12,314 nucleotides of DNA from DASWRT01 sp036403035. GTDB taxonomy: Bacteria; Pseudomonadota; Alphaproteobacteria; ATCC43930; CGMCC-115725. A program made the translations under genes and the position numbers. Position 1 is the first letter of the stretch. Each line of letters starts with the position of its first letter. This document shows positions 1-5,685 of the stretch, piece by piece. The stretch covers positions 1 through 12,314 of the forward strand of contig DASWRT010000515.1 in assembly GCA_036403035.1 (NCBI GenBank), in the 5' to 3' direction. Below the pieces are notes generated by a model. It was not told the origin of the DNA, searched no databases, and saw only the letters and a program-made list of their open reading frames with translations.

Positions 1-132
1 GATGCCGACGCTGACGCGGGTACGCGCCTCGGCGGCATCCGGCCGGACCGTCAGGAACGGCAACGCTACTGCTACTGCAACACAGACCCTGGCCGCGGCT
101 ACCGCACGCCGCCGTGCCCGCAACGCCCACAT
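1..132 (-). CDS. Secreted protein of unknown function, N-terminal 44 codons only
   Basis: An open frame starts with ATG at 132-130 and runs without a stop to the window edge, so only the first 44 residues are visible. An AAGGAG-type ribosome binding site lies about 8 bases upstream of the ATG. The N-terminus is a typical Sec signal peptide: an Arg-rich segment (residues 5-9 and R15), a hydrophobic stretch rich in Val and Ala (about 16-27), and an A-E-A motif near residues 34-36 that could be the cleavage site. The start of the mature part, A-R-T-R-V-S-V-G-I, is too short to assign a family. A CRP-like palindrome lies about 70 bases upstream. The protein is most likely periplasmic or outer-membrane associated. 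The gene call rests on the start context, the signal peptide and the open frame. Confidence 0.6.
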   Translation of the reverse strand, partial: MWALRARRRAVAAARVCVAVAVALPFLTVRPDAAEARTRVSVGI

Positions 133-199
133 AATCCGCTCTCCTTCTCCGATGCCGATAACTATGATCGCTCGGCCGAGAAAATTCGACAGGCTTCCG

Positions 200-215
200 T
201 GTGAGCGTGATCACA
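200..215. promoter_or_regulatory. Perfect CRP/FNR-family type palindrome (TGTGA-N6-TCACA)
   Basis: Positions 200-204 read TGTGA and 211-215 read TCACA with a six-base spacer. One more G/C pair flanks the arms (199 and 216). This is the exact consensus half-site arrangement of E. coli CRP. It lies in the 135 bp gap between the end of the HD-domain gene and the start of the minus-strand secreted protein gene, centred about 75 bases upstream of that start. A role in controlling the secreted protein gene is inferred. It could also be chance or a small hairpin. Confidence 0.45.
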
Positions 216-230
216 CCGCCAGCGCCACGA

Positions 231-257
231 CCATGCTTCACCCGACGCAAGGCATGG
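231..257 (-). terminator. Possible weak hairpin after the HD-domain gene
   Basis: CCATGC at 231-236 pairs with GCATGG at 252-257, and the adjacent TT and AA could extend the stem past one bulged base. It begins about ten bases past the stop of the minus-strand HD-domain gene, where a terminator would be expected. No U tract follows, so this is only a candidate. Confidence 0.25.
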
Positions 258-267
258 CTGGGCGCTC

Positions 268-1017
268 TCAGAGAAAGTTGTTCGGCCAGATCATCGTGCG
301 CCACATATGCGCGGTCGGTGAGCCGTCGAAGCCGAGCCCGTCCTCCGGCTCACGGAAATGGCGGCCGATGATGTCAGTGAATCGCGCCGGGTCCGGCGGC
401 GGCGAGCCGTCGAAGAAATAGATGTCGTAAAGGGTGACCAGCCGCGCGGCCATGTACCAGCGATGACCGCGCGCGAACTCGGCATCATTCCGAAGGTAGT
501 CGGCGGGCACATAGTCGGGGCCGAAGAAGCGCTTATAGCTCTCCGGATAGGCATAGCCGACGCTCTCGTCCGCGAAATAGCGCAGGCACTGGTGATATCG
601 CACGGCCCAGGCGACTTCCTCGTCGACATAGGGCGCGATCATCTGGGCGCCCCAATAGCCGTGGTCGGAGCGGATCAGGCAGCCGTTGGAGATGTCGTGC
701 AGCAGACAAGCGAGCACGATCTTTTCCTCCATGCCGGCGTCGAGCGCCCGGCCGGCGCTGACCAGGAGGTGCCGGCGCGTGATGTCCTGGAAGCGCAGCT
801 GGAAGAAATCGAGCAGCCTGGGCTTCGCCGGCATGCGCGGCAGGGCGGGGTTGTCGCCCATCATCATGACATGCTGCGCGTCGAGCTTCGCCAGCAGGGC
901 CGGCTCTCGGTCGGGAATGTCCGTTCCCTGAATCCCGACCGGAGCGGGCACGATCATCCGCTCGCGGCCGGCCTGGGGCCATTCGGAGTCGCTCATCGGC
1001 TTTTTGCCCCCACCCAT
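268..1017 (-). CDS. HD-domain phosphohydrolase-like protein
   Basis: This protein of about 249 residues belongs to the HD superfamily of metal-dependent phosphohydrolases; the substrate is unknown. The signature H-D pair sits in L-L-H-D-I-S-N-G at about residues 104-111, with upstream R-R-H near 83, a second D-H near 118-119 and a late Asp near 198 in L-Y-D-I-Y that could complete the metal site. The C-terminus, M-W-R-T-M-I-W-P-N-N-F-L, is recalled from a conserved alphaproteobacterial HD subfamily. No signal peptide or membrane segment is seen, so it is probably cytosolic. The start is uncertain: ATG at 1017 has GGAG only 3 bases upstream, GTG at 1026 is 4 bases past the hmgA stop, and ATG at 996 has a G-rich tract about 10 bases upstream. 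It closely follows hmgA on the same strand and is probably co-transcribed with it. Confidence 0.85.
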   Translation of the reverse strand: MGGGKKPMSDSEWPQAGRERMIVPAPVGIQGTDIPDREPALLAKLDAQHVMMMGDNPALPRMPAKPRLLDFFQLRFQDITRRHLLVSAGRALDAGMEEKIVLACLLHDISNGCLIRSDHGYWGAQMIAPYVDEEVAWAVRYHQCLRYFADESVGYAYPESYKRFFGPDYVPADYLRNDAEFARGHRWYMAARLVTLYDIYFFDGSPPPDPARFTDIIGRHFREPEDGLGFDGSPTAHMWRTMIWPNNFL

Positions 1018-1030
1018 GCTCTCCACCCCG

Positions 1031-2374
1031 TCAGCGCGTTTCCGGATTGAAGTGCTTCTTCAATCCTTGCCAGCACTGGAAGTAGTCCGCCTGCAGCTGC
1101 GCCGTTTCCAGCGCGAAGCGGGTCGGCTGGATCACCCAGCGCGTCTCGAACATGAAGGCCATCGTGTCCGCGACGCGATGAGGCTTCGCCGTATCCGCCG
1201 CGCTCGCCTTCTCGAAGGTCTCGGCGTCCGGTCCGTGCCCGCTCATACAGTTGTGCAGACTGGCGCCGCCGGGAACGAAACCCTCCGCCTTGGCGTCGTA
1301 GGCGCCATGGATCAGTCCCATGAACTCGCTGGCGAAGTTGCGATGGAACCAGGGCGGCCGGAACGAGTCCTCCATCACCAGCCAGCGCGGCGGGAAGATG
1401 ACGAAGTCGATATTGTCCACGCCGGCGGTGTCGCTCGGCGATTGCAGCACCAGGAAGATCGAGGGGTCCGGGTGGTCGTAGCTGATCGACCCGATCGTGT
1501 TGAACCGCCGCAGGTCATACTTGTAGGGCGCGTAGTTGCCGTGCCAAGCGACGACATCCAGCGGCGAATGGTCGATCTCCGCCGACCAGAGCTGACCCAG
1601 GAACTTCGCCACCAGCTCGAAGCGGCCCTCGCGATCCTCGTACGAGGCGGACGGCGTCAGGAAGTCGCGCGGGTTGGCGAGCCCGTTGGAGCCGATCGGC
1701 CCAAGGTCGGGCAGGCGGAACGCCGCGCCGTGGTTCTCGCAGACATAGCCGCGGGCGTCGCCGTCCAGCAGCTCGACGCGGAAGCGCACCCCGCGCGGGA
1801 CGACGACGACCTCCTGCGGCTCGGCCTCCACGAGGCCAAGCTCGGTCGCGAAGCGCAGCCGCCCCTGCTGCGGCACGATCAGCAACTCGCCGTCGGCACT
1901 GTAGAAGAAACGATCGGTCATCGACCGATTGGCGGCGTAGAGATGAATGCCGCAGCCAGTCTGCGTCCGGGGATCGCCGTTCCCCGCCATGGTCACGAGG
2001 CCGTCGACGAAGTCGGTCGGCTCGGACGGGATCGGCAGCGGGTCCCAGCGGAGCTGGTTCGGCGAGGTGGACACCTCGTCGAAGCGGCTCGTCAGCCGCC
2101 CGCCGTCGATCTTCGCGAACGGGCGGTGCGCCGCGGCCGGGCGGATCCGGTACAGCCAGGAGCGCCGGTTGGCGGCGCGGGGGGCCGTGAAGGCCGTACC
2201 CGAAAGTTGTTCGGCGTAGAGCCCGTACGGCGCGCGCTGCGGCGAGTTGCGACCCTCGGGCAATGCTCCGGGCAGCGCCTCGGTCGCGAACTCGTTGCCG
2301 AAGCCGGATTGATAGGAAGGCCCTAGCCCGATCTCCTGCGGCCGGGCAGAGGCCGATGCGGCTGATGTGGTCAT
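1031..2374 (-). CDS. hmgA: Homogentisate 1,2-dioxygenase
   Basis: This cytosolic non-heme iron enzyme opens the ring of homogentisate to give maleylacetoacetate in tyrosine/phenylalanine catabolism. The 447-residue length fits the family (human enzyme 445). Conserved blocks run through the whole protein: Y-Q-S-G-F-G-N-E near the N-terminus, W-H-G-N-Y-A-P-Y-K-Y at about 277-286, Y-D-H-P-D-P-S-I-F at about 299-307 (catalytic His), W-F-H-R-N-F-A-S-E-F-M-G-L-I at about 342-355 (iron ligands His344 and Glu350) and L-H-N-C-M-S-G-H-G-P-D at about 373-383 (iron ligand His380). ATG at 2374 is preferred over GTG at 2380 because GGAGGG lies 9 bases upstream of it. An HD-domain gene follows closely. The usual partners (fumarylacetoacetase, maleylacetoacetate isomerase) are absent from the window, and the divergent LysR-type regulator is only a remnant. 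Confidence 0.97.
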   Translation of the reverse strand: MTTSAASASARPQEIGLGPSYQSGFGNEFATEALPGALPEGRNSPQRAPYGLYAEQLSGTAFTAPRAANRRSWLYRIRPAAAHRPFAKIDGGRLTSRFDEVSTSPNQLRWDPLPIPSEPTDFVDGLVTMAGNGDPRTQTGCGIHLYAANRSMTDRFFYSADGELLIVPQQGRLRFATELGLVEAEPQEVVVVPRGVRFRVELLDGDARGYVCENHGAAFRLPDLGPIGSNGLANPRDFLTPSASYEDREGRFELVAKFLGQLWSAEIDHSPLDVVAWHGNYAPYKYDLRRFNTIGSISYDHPDPSIFLVLQSPSDTAGVDNIDFVIFPPRWLVMEDSFRPPWFHRNFASEFMGLIHGAYDAKAEGFVPGGASLHNCMSGHGPDAETFEKASAADTAKPHRVADTMAFMFETRWVIQPTRFALETAQLQADYFQCWQGLKKHFNPETR

Positions 2375-2395
2375 AGGCACTTTCCCTCCCCGGGG

Positions 2396-2401
2396 ATCAT
2401 A
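2396..2401 (-). promoter_or_regulatory. Candidate -10 box for hmgA
   Basis: On the minus strand the hexamer TATGAT (5 of 6 matches to the sigma-70 -10 consensus) ends 21 bases upstream of the hmgA ATG. The hexamer 17 bases further upstream is only a weak -35 match (TTTCGC), so the promoter may need an activator. The leader would be short and hold little more than the ribosome binding site. Confidence 0.3.
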
Positions 2402-2483
2402 CTTGCTCCGCGTTCATGGCGAAATCGACCTAGCCCCGGCGGACGAGCGCGTCACGTTCCGCGAGCGATGCGTCGCGACCGCT

Positions 2484-2669
2484 GGGCCGTTCGAGCAAGC
2501 CCTGGGTCTCCGGGTGATCCCCCTTGCCGATGCCTGGGCGCACCGGAGGTTCGTGATCTGCGTCATGGACTACGCCGCGCTCAGCATTTCCACGCGATTG
2601 CCTCTCGACAGCCTGCGGGAAAGCGCACGCCTCGCCGAAGAAGAGAAGGCCAAGAACTCGGTCGGGTAG
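2484..2669 (+). pseudogene. C-terminal remnant of a LysR-type transcriptional regulator
   Basis: About 60 residues read like the last part of a LysR effector-binding domain: G-P-F-E-Q-A-L-G-L-R-V-I-P-L-A-D-A-W-A followed by R-R-F-V-I-C-V, D-Y-A-A-L and a closing amphipathic helix L-P-L-D-S-L-R-E-S-A-R-L-A-E-E-E. Complete family members are about 300 residues and begin with a helix-turn-helix. Here nothing upstream in any frame looks like that domain, and only about 110 bases separate this piece from the start of hmgA. The open frame extends back to about 2367, but residues before about 2475 do not resemble LysR. The likely history is a divergent regulator of hmgA or a neighbour that lost its 5' part. 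The family assignment is from recognition of the C-terminal pattern only. Confidence 0.55.
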
Positions 2670-2673
2670 CTAA

Positions 2674-2897
2674 ATGTGAATCGGGGATCGGGGGGATGAT
2701 TGGGGATCGGGGAGATAAGAAAAAGGACACCGTTCCACCGCAAAGAGCGCAGAGGGGGCGCTGAGATTCGCGAAGGCATATTCTGCGCGCCTGCGGCGCG
2801 CAAACAATCCAATCTCCGCGTATCTCTGCGAGCCTCAGCGCCCTCCGCGGTAAAAGATTTTCATTTTTGCTTTATCTCCCCGATCCCCGATTCACAT
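2674..2897. repeat. Imperfect inverted-repeat element of about 224 bp
   Basis: The ends form a perfect 20-base inverted repeat: ATGTGAATCGGGGATCGGGG at 2674-2693 and its complement at 2878-2897. A second, slightly diverged copy of the left end lies at 2698-2718 and pairs equally well with the right end. Inside, GGGCGCTGAG at 2756-2765 pairs with 2834-2843, ACCGC at 2737-2741 pairs with GCGGT at 2847-2851, and the centre holds a perfect 7-bp hairpin (2784-2790 with 2796-2802, loop of 5). The inner 'CCGCAAAGAGCGCAGAGG' style resembles dispersed palindromic repeats known from many environmental genomes, whose spurious reading frames are often annotated as small proteins. The element fills the gap between the LysR remnant and the convergent hydrolase gene and may also stop transcription both ways. 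Confidence 0.75.
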
Positions 2898-2924
2898 ACC
2901 GCCAGACCGGGCCAGGAATTACTG

Positions 2925-4907
2925 TTACCGGTGTGCGACGTCGCTGCGTTCGGCCGCCTCGATGAAGCGCGCGGCGTCCTCGGCGAGGAGGAAACCGTCC
3001 GCTTCGAGCTGCCGGGCGGCGCGGGCGACCGCGCCGGCATAGGCGGCATGGTCGGGATAGCGCTCCTCGATCGAAAGCCTCGCGTCGCCGGTCCGCAGCC
3101 GCTCCGCCCGCGTGCGGGCGAACGGCAGGTACGAGCCGTACAGGCCGCACAGCTCGCCCTCGGCATAGCCGGTCCAGCGGGGATTCCAGCCGAGATAGGT
3201 CGCGACCGGCGCCGCGACCGCCGGCAGCCGGATGCCGGCGGCGTCGTTCCCGTCGGCGTCGACGCGCGGGACGAAGACCGGATAGGCCGGCCCCTCGGCC
3301 GGCGGCTGCGAACCGGTATCGAGCAGGCGCACGACGTTGACGATTCCGGCATAGGCGAAGTCGGGGATCGCCGGGAAACCGATCGAGGCCGGATCGGGCG
3401 GCACCAGCGTTCCATCGGCGCGGCTGGGATAGCGGCTCGGCGGCGGCTCGACGACGCCGGCCGTCCAGCGGTCGAGCGCGGCCAATAGCGCCCGCAGCGG
3501 CGCGCCGGCATTGAGCGGATTCGTGTCGTACCGGCAGGTCGGGACGAGCGACGGACGCGCCCCGGCCGGGCTGAAATGCTGGAGACCGGCGATCAAATAG
3601 GCACGCACCTCCGGCGGCTGCGCCAGCGCGGCGCCATCGGTCCCGGTCGTTATCAAGGCGGCCTGCGACTGCCAAGCTTCGAAGCTCGTGTCGGCGTGGA
3701 CGATTTTCGGACAGGTGCGCGTCGCGGCGCAGCGCGCCAGGATGCCGTCGCGCCGCCCGGTCAGCGCGTCGGTCGTGACGGCGTAGGCGAAAGGGAACCG
3801 GGCGGCCGGGTAGAGATGATCCTCGTGCTGGCGCGGCGTGCGGCCGGGCTGGCCGAATCGCGTATTGACGACCGTCCGCCGCGCGCCGGCGATGTAGGGC
3901 ACCATCCCGTCGAAGACGGTCCGGCCGGCCTCGTCCTCGTTGAAGCCCAGATACAGGAAGTCGCGCAGGAAACGTCCGCTCTGCGAGACACCGAAGGCGA
4001 GGAACCGGGCATTCCTCGCTATGTCGGCGTCGGCGTCGGCGTCGCGCCGGAGGAAGGCGACGATGTCGCGCGTCGCGGCAAAGCCGAGCCCCATCACCAT
4101 AGGGTCCGTCGCCGGGTAGATCAACTCGTAGACCGCGCCGGCATCATACCCCTCCGCCGGCCGGGCGATCTCGACATGGCGGGCGTCGACGTAGCGGAAC
4201 GCGAGGCCGGACGGGGTCGCCCGCGGATCCGTCTCGCGCCGGCGCACGGTGAGGCGCGCCACCGCCGGGTCGAGGTCGGAGGCGGGGTAGCTCAGTTCGA
4301 CGGTGACGGGGCTCTGGCGATGGTCGAAGACGAACTCGTCGCGGTTGAGGCCGGTAACGCCGTGCAGCACCGGCGCGGCCAGCGTCATCCTGCCGCCGCC
4401 AGTATCCGGGGCGAGGTCGGCCTGCCAGCCGCTCCAGACCAGCGTGAAGCCCTCGCGCATCAGGAAGCCATTGCCGCCGTCGGTCGGCTCGCCGAGCGCG
4501 TTGCTCTGCGGCGCGTCGTTCAGCAGCATCAGCGCGAGCTTGTAGCCGCGGTTCGGCGCTTCGTAGAGCACACGTCCGGAGCGACGACGCACCGCCGGGT
4601 CGACCGGTCGGAGGATCTCGACATCGGCGGAGAACTCGACCTCCCCGGCCGCGTTGCGCGGCGCAAGGTCGAGGTCGTCGATTTCGCGGTTGTGCGGGTC
4701 GTCCGGGTCGACGGCGAGGCGCGCCCGCGCGCGGAGCAATTCGTACGGCCCCGCGGCGCCGAAGGACCGGCCGGCGAAGGCCGGCACCGGCGGTCCAAGC
4801 GGCTCGAAGGCGACCACCCTCGCCTCTCCCGCCCGCGGCGTCAGCGCCGCAGCCCCGGCCAGAGCGGCCAGCGTCAGCCATCCCGTCACGCGGCGTCGTC
4901 CGGTCAC
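2925..4907 (-). CDS. Secreted alpha/beta hydrolase (Abhydrolase_10-type)
   Basis: This 660-residue protein has a signal peptide (Arg-rich start, hydrophobic residues about 9-22, likely cleavage after A-G-E-A near 26-29), so it acts outside the cytoplasm. It resembles the family annotated 'alpha/beta hydrolase domain-containing protein' (Pfam Abhydrolase_10): Y-E-A-P-N-R-G at 115-121, G-F-L-M-R-E-G-F-T-L-V-W-S-G-W-Q at 147-162, the nucleophile elbow F-G-V-S-Q-S-G-R-F-L-R at 305-315 with Ser308 as probable nucleophile, H-A-D-T-S-F-E-A-W at 404-412, and G-L-Q-H-F at 441-445 where His444 is a candidate catalytic base. The substrate is unknown; an ester or lactone is inferred. The start is GTG with GGAGG six bases upstream. 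It looks monocistronic, facing the repeat element downstream. Confidence 0.88.
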   Translation of the reverse strand: MTGRRRVTGWLTLAALAGAAALTPRAGEARVVAFEPLGPPVPAFAGRSFGAAGPYELLRARARLAVDPDDPHNREIDDLDLAPRNAAGEVEFSADVEILRPVDPAVRRRSGRVLYEAPNRGYKLALMLLNDAPQSNALGEPTDGGNGFLMREGFTLVWSGWQADLAPDTGGGRMTLAAPVLHGVTGLNRDEFVFDHRQSPVTVELSYPASDLDPAVARLTVRRRETDPRATPSGLAFRYVDARHVEIARPAEGYDAGAVYELIYPATDPMVMGLGFAATRDIVAFLRRDADADADIARNARFLAFGVSQSGRFLRDFLYLGFNEDEAGRTVFDGMVPYIAGARRTVVNTRFGQPGRTPRQHEDHLYPAARFPFAYAVTTDALTGRRDGILARCAATRTCPKIVHADTSFEAWQSQAALITTGTDGAALAQPPEVRAYLIAGLQHFSPAGARPSLVPTCRYDTNPLNAGAPLRALLAALDRWTAGVVEPPPSRYPSRADGTLVPPDPASIGFPAIPDFAYAGIVNVVRLLDTGSQPPAEGPAYPVFVPRVDADGNDAAGIRLPAVAAPVATYLGWNPRWTGYAEGELCGLYGSYLPFARTRAERLRTGDARLSIEERYPDHAAYAGAVARAARQLEADGFLLAEDAARFIEAAERSDVAHR

Positions 4908-4962
4908 GTCGGGCCTCCCCGGTTCCCGCCGCGACCTCGCGCGGCCCGAGACCGCCGTGCGA

Positions 4963-4979
4963 CGCCGTCAAAAACGGCG
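4963..4979. promoter_or_regulatory. Small perfect hairpin upstream of the hydrolase gene
   Basis: CGCCGT at 4963-4968 pairs with ACGGCG at 4974-4979 around a five-base loop, 56 bases upstream of the GTG start of the secreted hydrolase. On the minus strand it includes TTTTTGACGGCG. It could be an operator or a leader hairpin; the sequence alone does not decide. Confidence 0.25.
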
Positions 4980-5032
4980 ACCCATCGCTGCCGGAGGCTC
5001 GCGGTGATCCGTCAGTCTACCACAGTCGGCGC

Positions 5033-5057
5033 GGTCTATACGGATTGGTCTATACGG
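5033..5057. repeat. Two 11-bp direct repeats, GGTCTATACGG, in the hydrolase upstream region
   Basis: GGTCTATACGG occurs at 5033-5043 and again at 5047-5057 with three bases between, a 14-bp period. They stand out as A/T-containing motifs in very GC-rich DNA, between the tail of the small-protein gene and the start of the secreted hydrolase, about 125-150 bases upstream of the latter. The minus strand carries TATAGA in each copy, which resembles a -10 box. A pair of operator half-sites or a promoter duplication is possible. Confidence 0.4.
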
Positions 5058-5104
5058 GGATGAGCGCCCGCCAGCCCGATGCGATCCAGCCACGAAGCTC
5101 CGGC

Positions 5105-5146
5105 GGCGGCGGGGCGGCGGCTGACGAGCGCCGACGCCCCGCCGCC
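5105..5146 (-). terminator. Strong GC hairpin after the 56-residue gene
   Basis: GGCGGCGGGGCG at 5105-5116 is perfectly complementary to CGCCCCGCCGCC at 5135-5146, a 12-bp all-G/C stem with an 18-base loop. It starts about 10 bases past the stop of the small minus-strand gene. No U tract follows, so it would be a non-canonical terminator or a 3' stability structure. Confidence 0.5.
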
Positions 5147-5156
5147 CGCGCGGCCC

Positions 5157-5327
5157 TTATTTCTTCTGCGAGCCTGCGCCGGCCGGCTCGACGTTCTCCG
5201 CACCCTTGCGCGTGCCGCCGTACTTGTCGGCGCCGCCGGCATCCGGCGCGCCGGGCGTCTTGTGGTTGCCCGTGTTCTGCGGACCGGGCGTGTGGTCGAC
5301 CGTCTTCTCGGTGTGCGGCTGCTTCAT
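5157..5327 (-). CDS. Small hydrophilic protein, 56 residues, unknown function
   Basis: ATG at 5327-5325 is preceded by a perfect AGGAGG (5335-5340) seven bases away, the strongest ribosome binding site in the window. The frame gives 56 residues ending in Q-K-K and TAA. The product is almost devoid of hydrophobic residues and rich in Gly, Pro, Lys, Asn, Thr and His (it begins M-K-Q-P-H-T-E-K-T-V-D-H-T-P-G-P and has A-D-K-Y-G-G-T-R-K-G in the middle), so it is predicted to be disordered and soluble, with no signal peptide or membrane segment. It is followed by a 12-bp hairpin. It lies divergent to the MBL-REC-GAF gene. I do not recognise a family; stress-related or nucleic-acid-binding disordered proteins look similar in composition, but no function is claimed. 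Confidence 0.7.
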   Translation of the reverse strand: MKQPHTEKTVDHTPGPQNTGNHKTPGAPDAGGADKYGGTRKGAENVEPAGAGSQKK

Positions 5328-5593
5328 CCGCTTGCCTCCTGTTGCTGCTGCGGCTGTCCTTGCTCGTATGCGGCAGTGCCTGCGCAGCGTCGGCGGCGTA
5401 CGGCACGGCCCCAGTGAAACAAACCCCGGCGGGTACGGTTTCTCCCGTCAGGAGCGGCACCTGGCGGCCCGCACCGCCGGGTCCGAGATTCGGGCGACGC
5501 GACAGGCGGGAACGACGACCTTTCCGGTCGTGTCGGAGCCGGCGCTCCGGTGGCCCGACCTCACGTGATTCGCGGCGAGCGAGCGCCGCCGCT

Positions 5594-5625
5594 TGGCAAC
5601 GGCGTCCCCGCCTCAAACGTTGCCA
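5594..5625. promoter_or_regulatory. 8-bp inverted repeat overlapping the -35 box of the MBL-REC-GAF gene
   Basis: TGGCAACG at 5594-5601 is perfectly repeated in inverse orientation as CGTTGCCA at 5618-5625, 16 bases apart. The right arm contains TTGCCA, the best -35 candidate for the downstream gene. This geometry suits an operator for a dimeric regulator that blocks or replaces RNA polymerase contact. A hairpin of the transcript is less likely because it lies upstream of the predicted start point. Confidence 0.45.
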
Positions 5626-5648
5626 TCATGTCCCGCTGCGCCGATCAT
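5620..5648 (+). promoter_or_regulatory. Candidate sigma-70-type promoter for the MBL-REC-GAF gene
   Basis: TTGCCA at 5620-5625 (5 of 6 matches to the -35 consensus) and GATCAT at 5643-5648 (4 of 6 to the -10) are separated by 17 bases. Transcription would begin near 5655, giving a leader of about 30 bases that contains GGAGG at 5675-5679. Confidence 0.35.
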
Positions 5649-5685
5649 TGATTCGAGCGTGGGAGACCGACCATGGAGGCCCACC

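Larger units (their letters stand above)
5328..5685. other. Intergenic region between divergent genes, 358 bp
   Basis: No convincing gene is seen on either strand. It holds the ribosome binding site of the small minus-strand protein at one end and the promoter and inverted repeat of the MBL-REC-GAF gene at the other. In between are short hairpins, including ACGACC/GGTCGT at 5515-5520 and 5526-5531. A plus-strand stretch from about 5342 would read like a Leu-rich signal peptide, but it lacks an ATG/GTG start with a ribosome binding site and continues into Arg-rich sequence typical of a non-coding frame. Confidence 0.6.

Noticed and set aside
2..421. Long plus-strand open frame at the left edge
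   Set aside because: Its composition is Arg/Thr/Ala-rich without domain pattern, it lies antisense to a signal-peptide gene and to the HD-domain gene, and it has no ribosome binding site.
2700..3488. Plus-strand frame of 262 codons crossing the repeat element
   Set aside because: The first part is a read-through of the inverted-repeat element and the rest is antisense to the secreted hydrolase; such products are common annotation artefacts.
3576..5063. Plus-strand frame of 495 codons antisense to the hydrolase
   Set aside because: Arg/Val/Gly-rich sequence typical of the antisense of GC-rich genes, with no recognisable motif; the minus-strand hydrolase has clear family motifs and a good start.
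5342..5580. Possible lipoprotein-like frame starting with a Leu-rich stretch on the plus strand
   Set aside because: Only a TTG start without a ribosome binding site is available, the tail is Arg/Pro-rich, and the Leu-rich part is the reverse of the small gene's upstream region.
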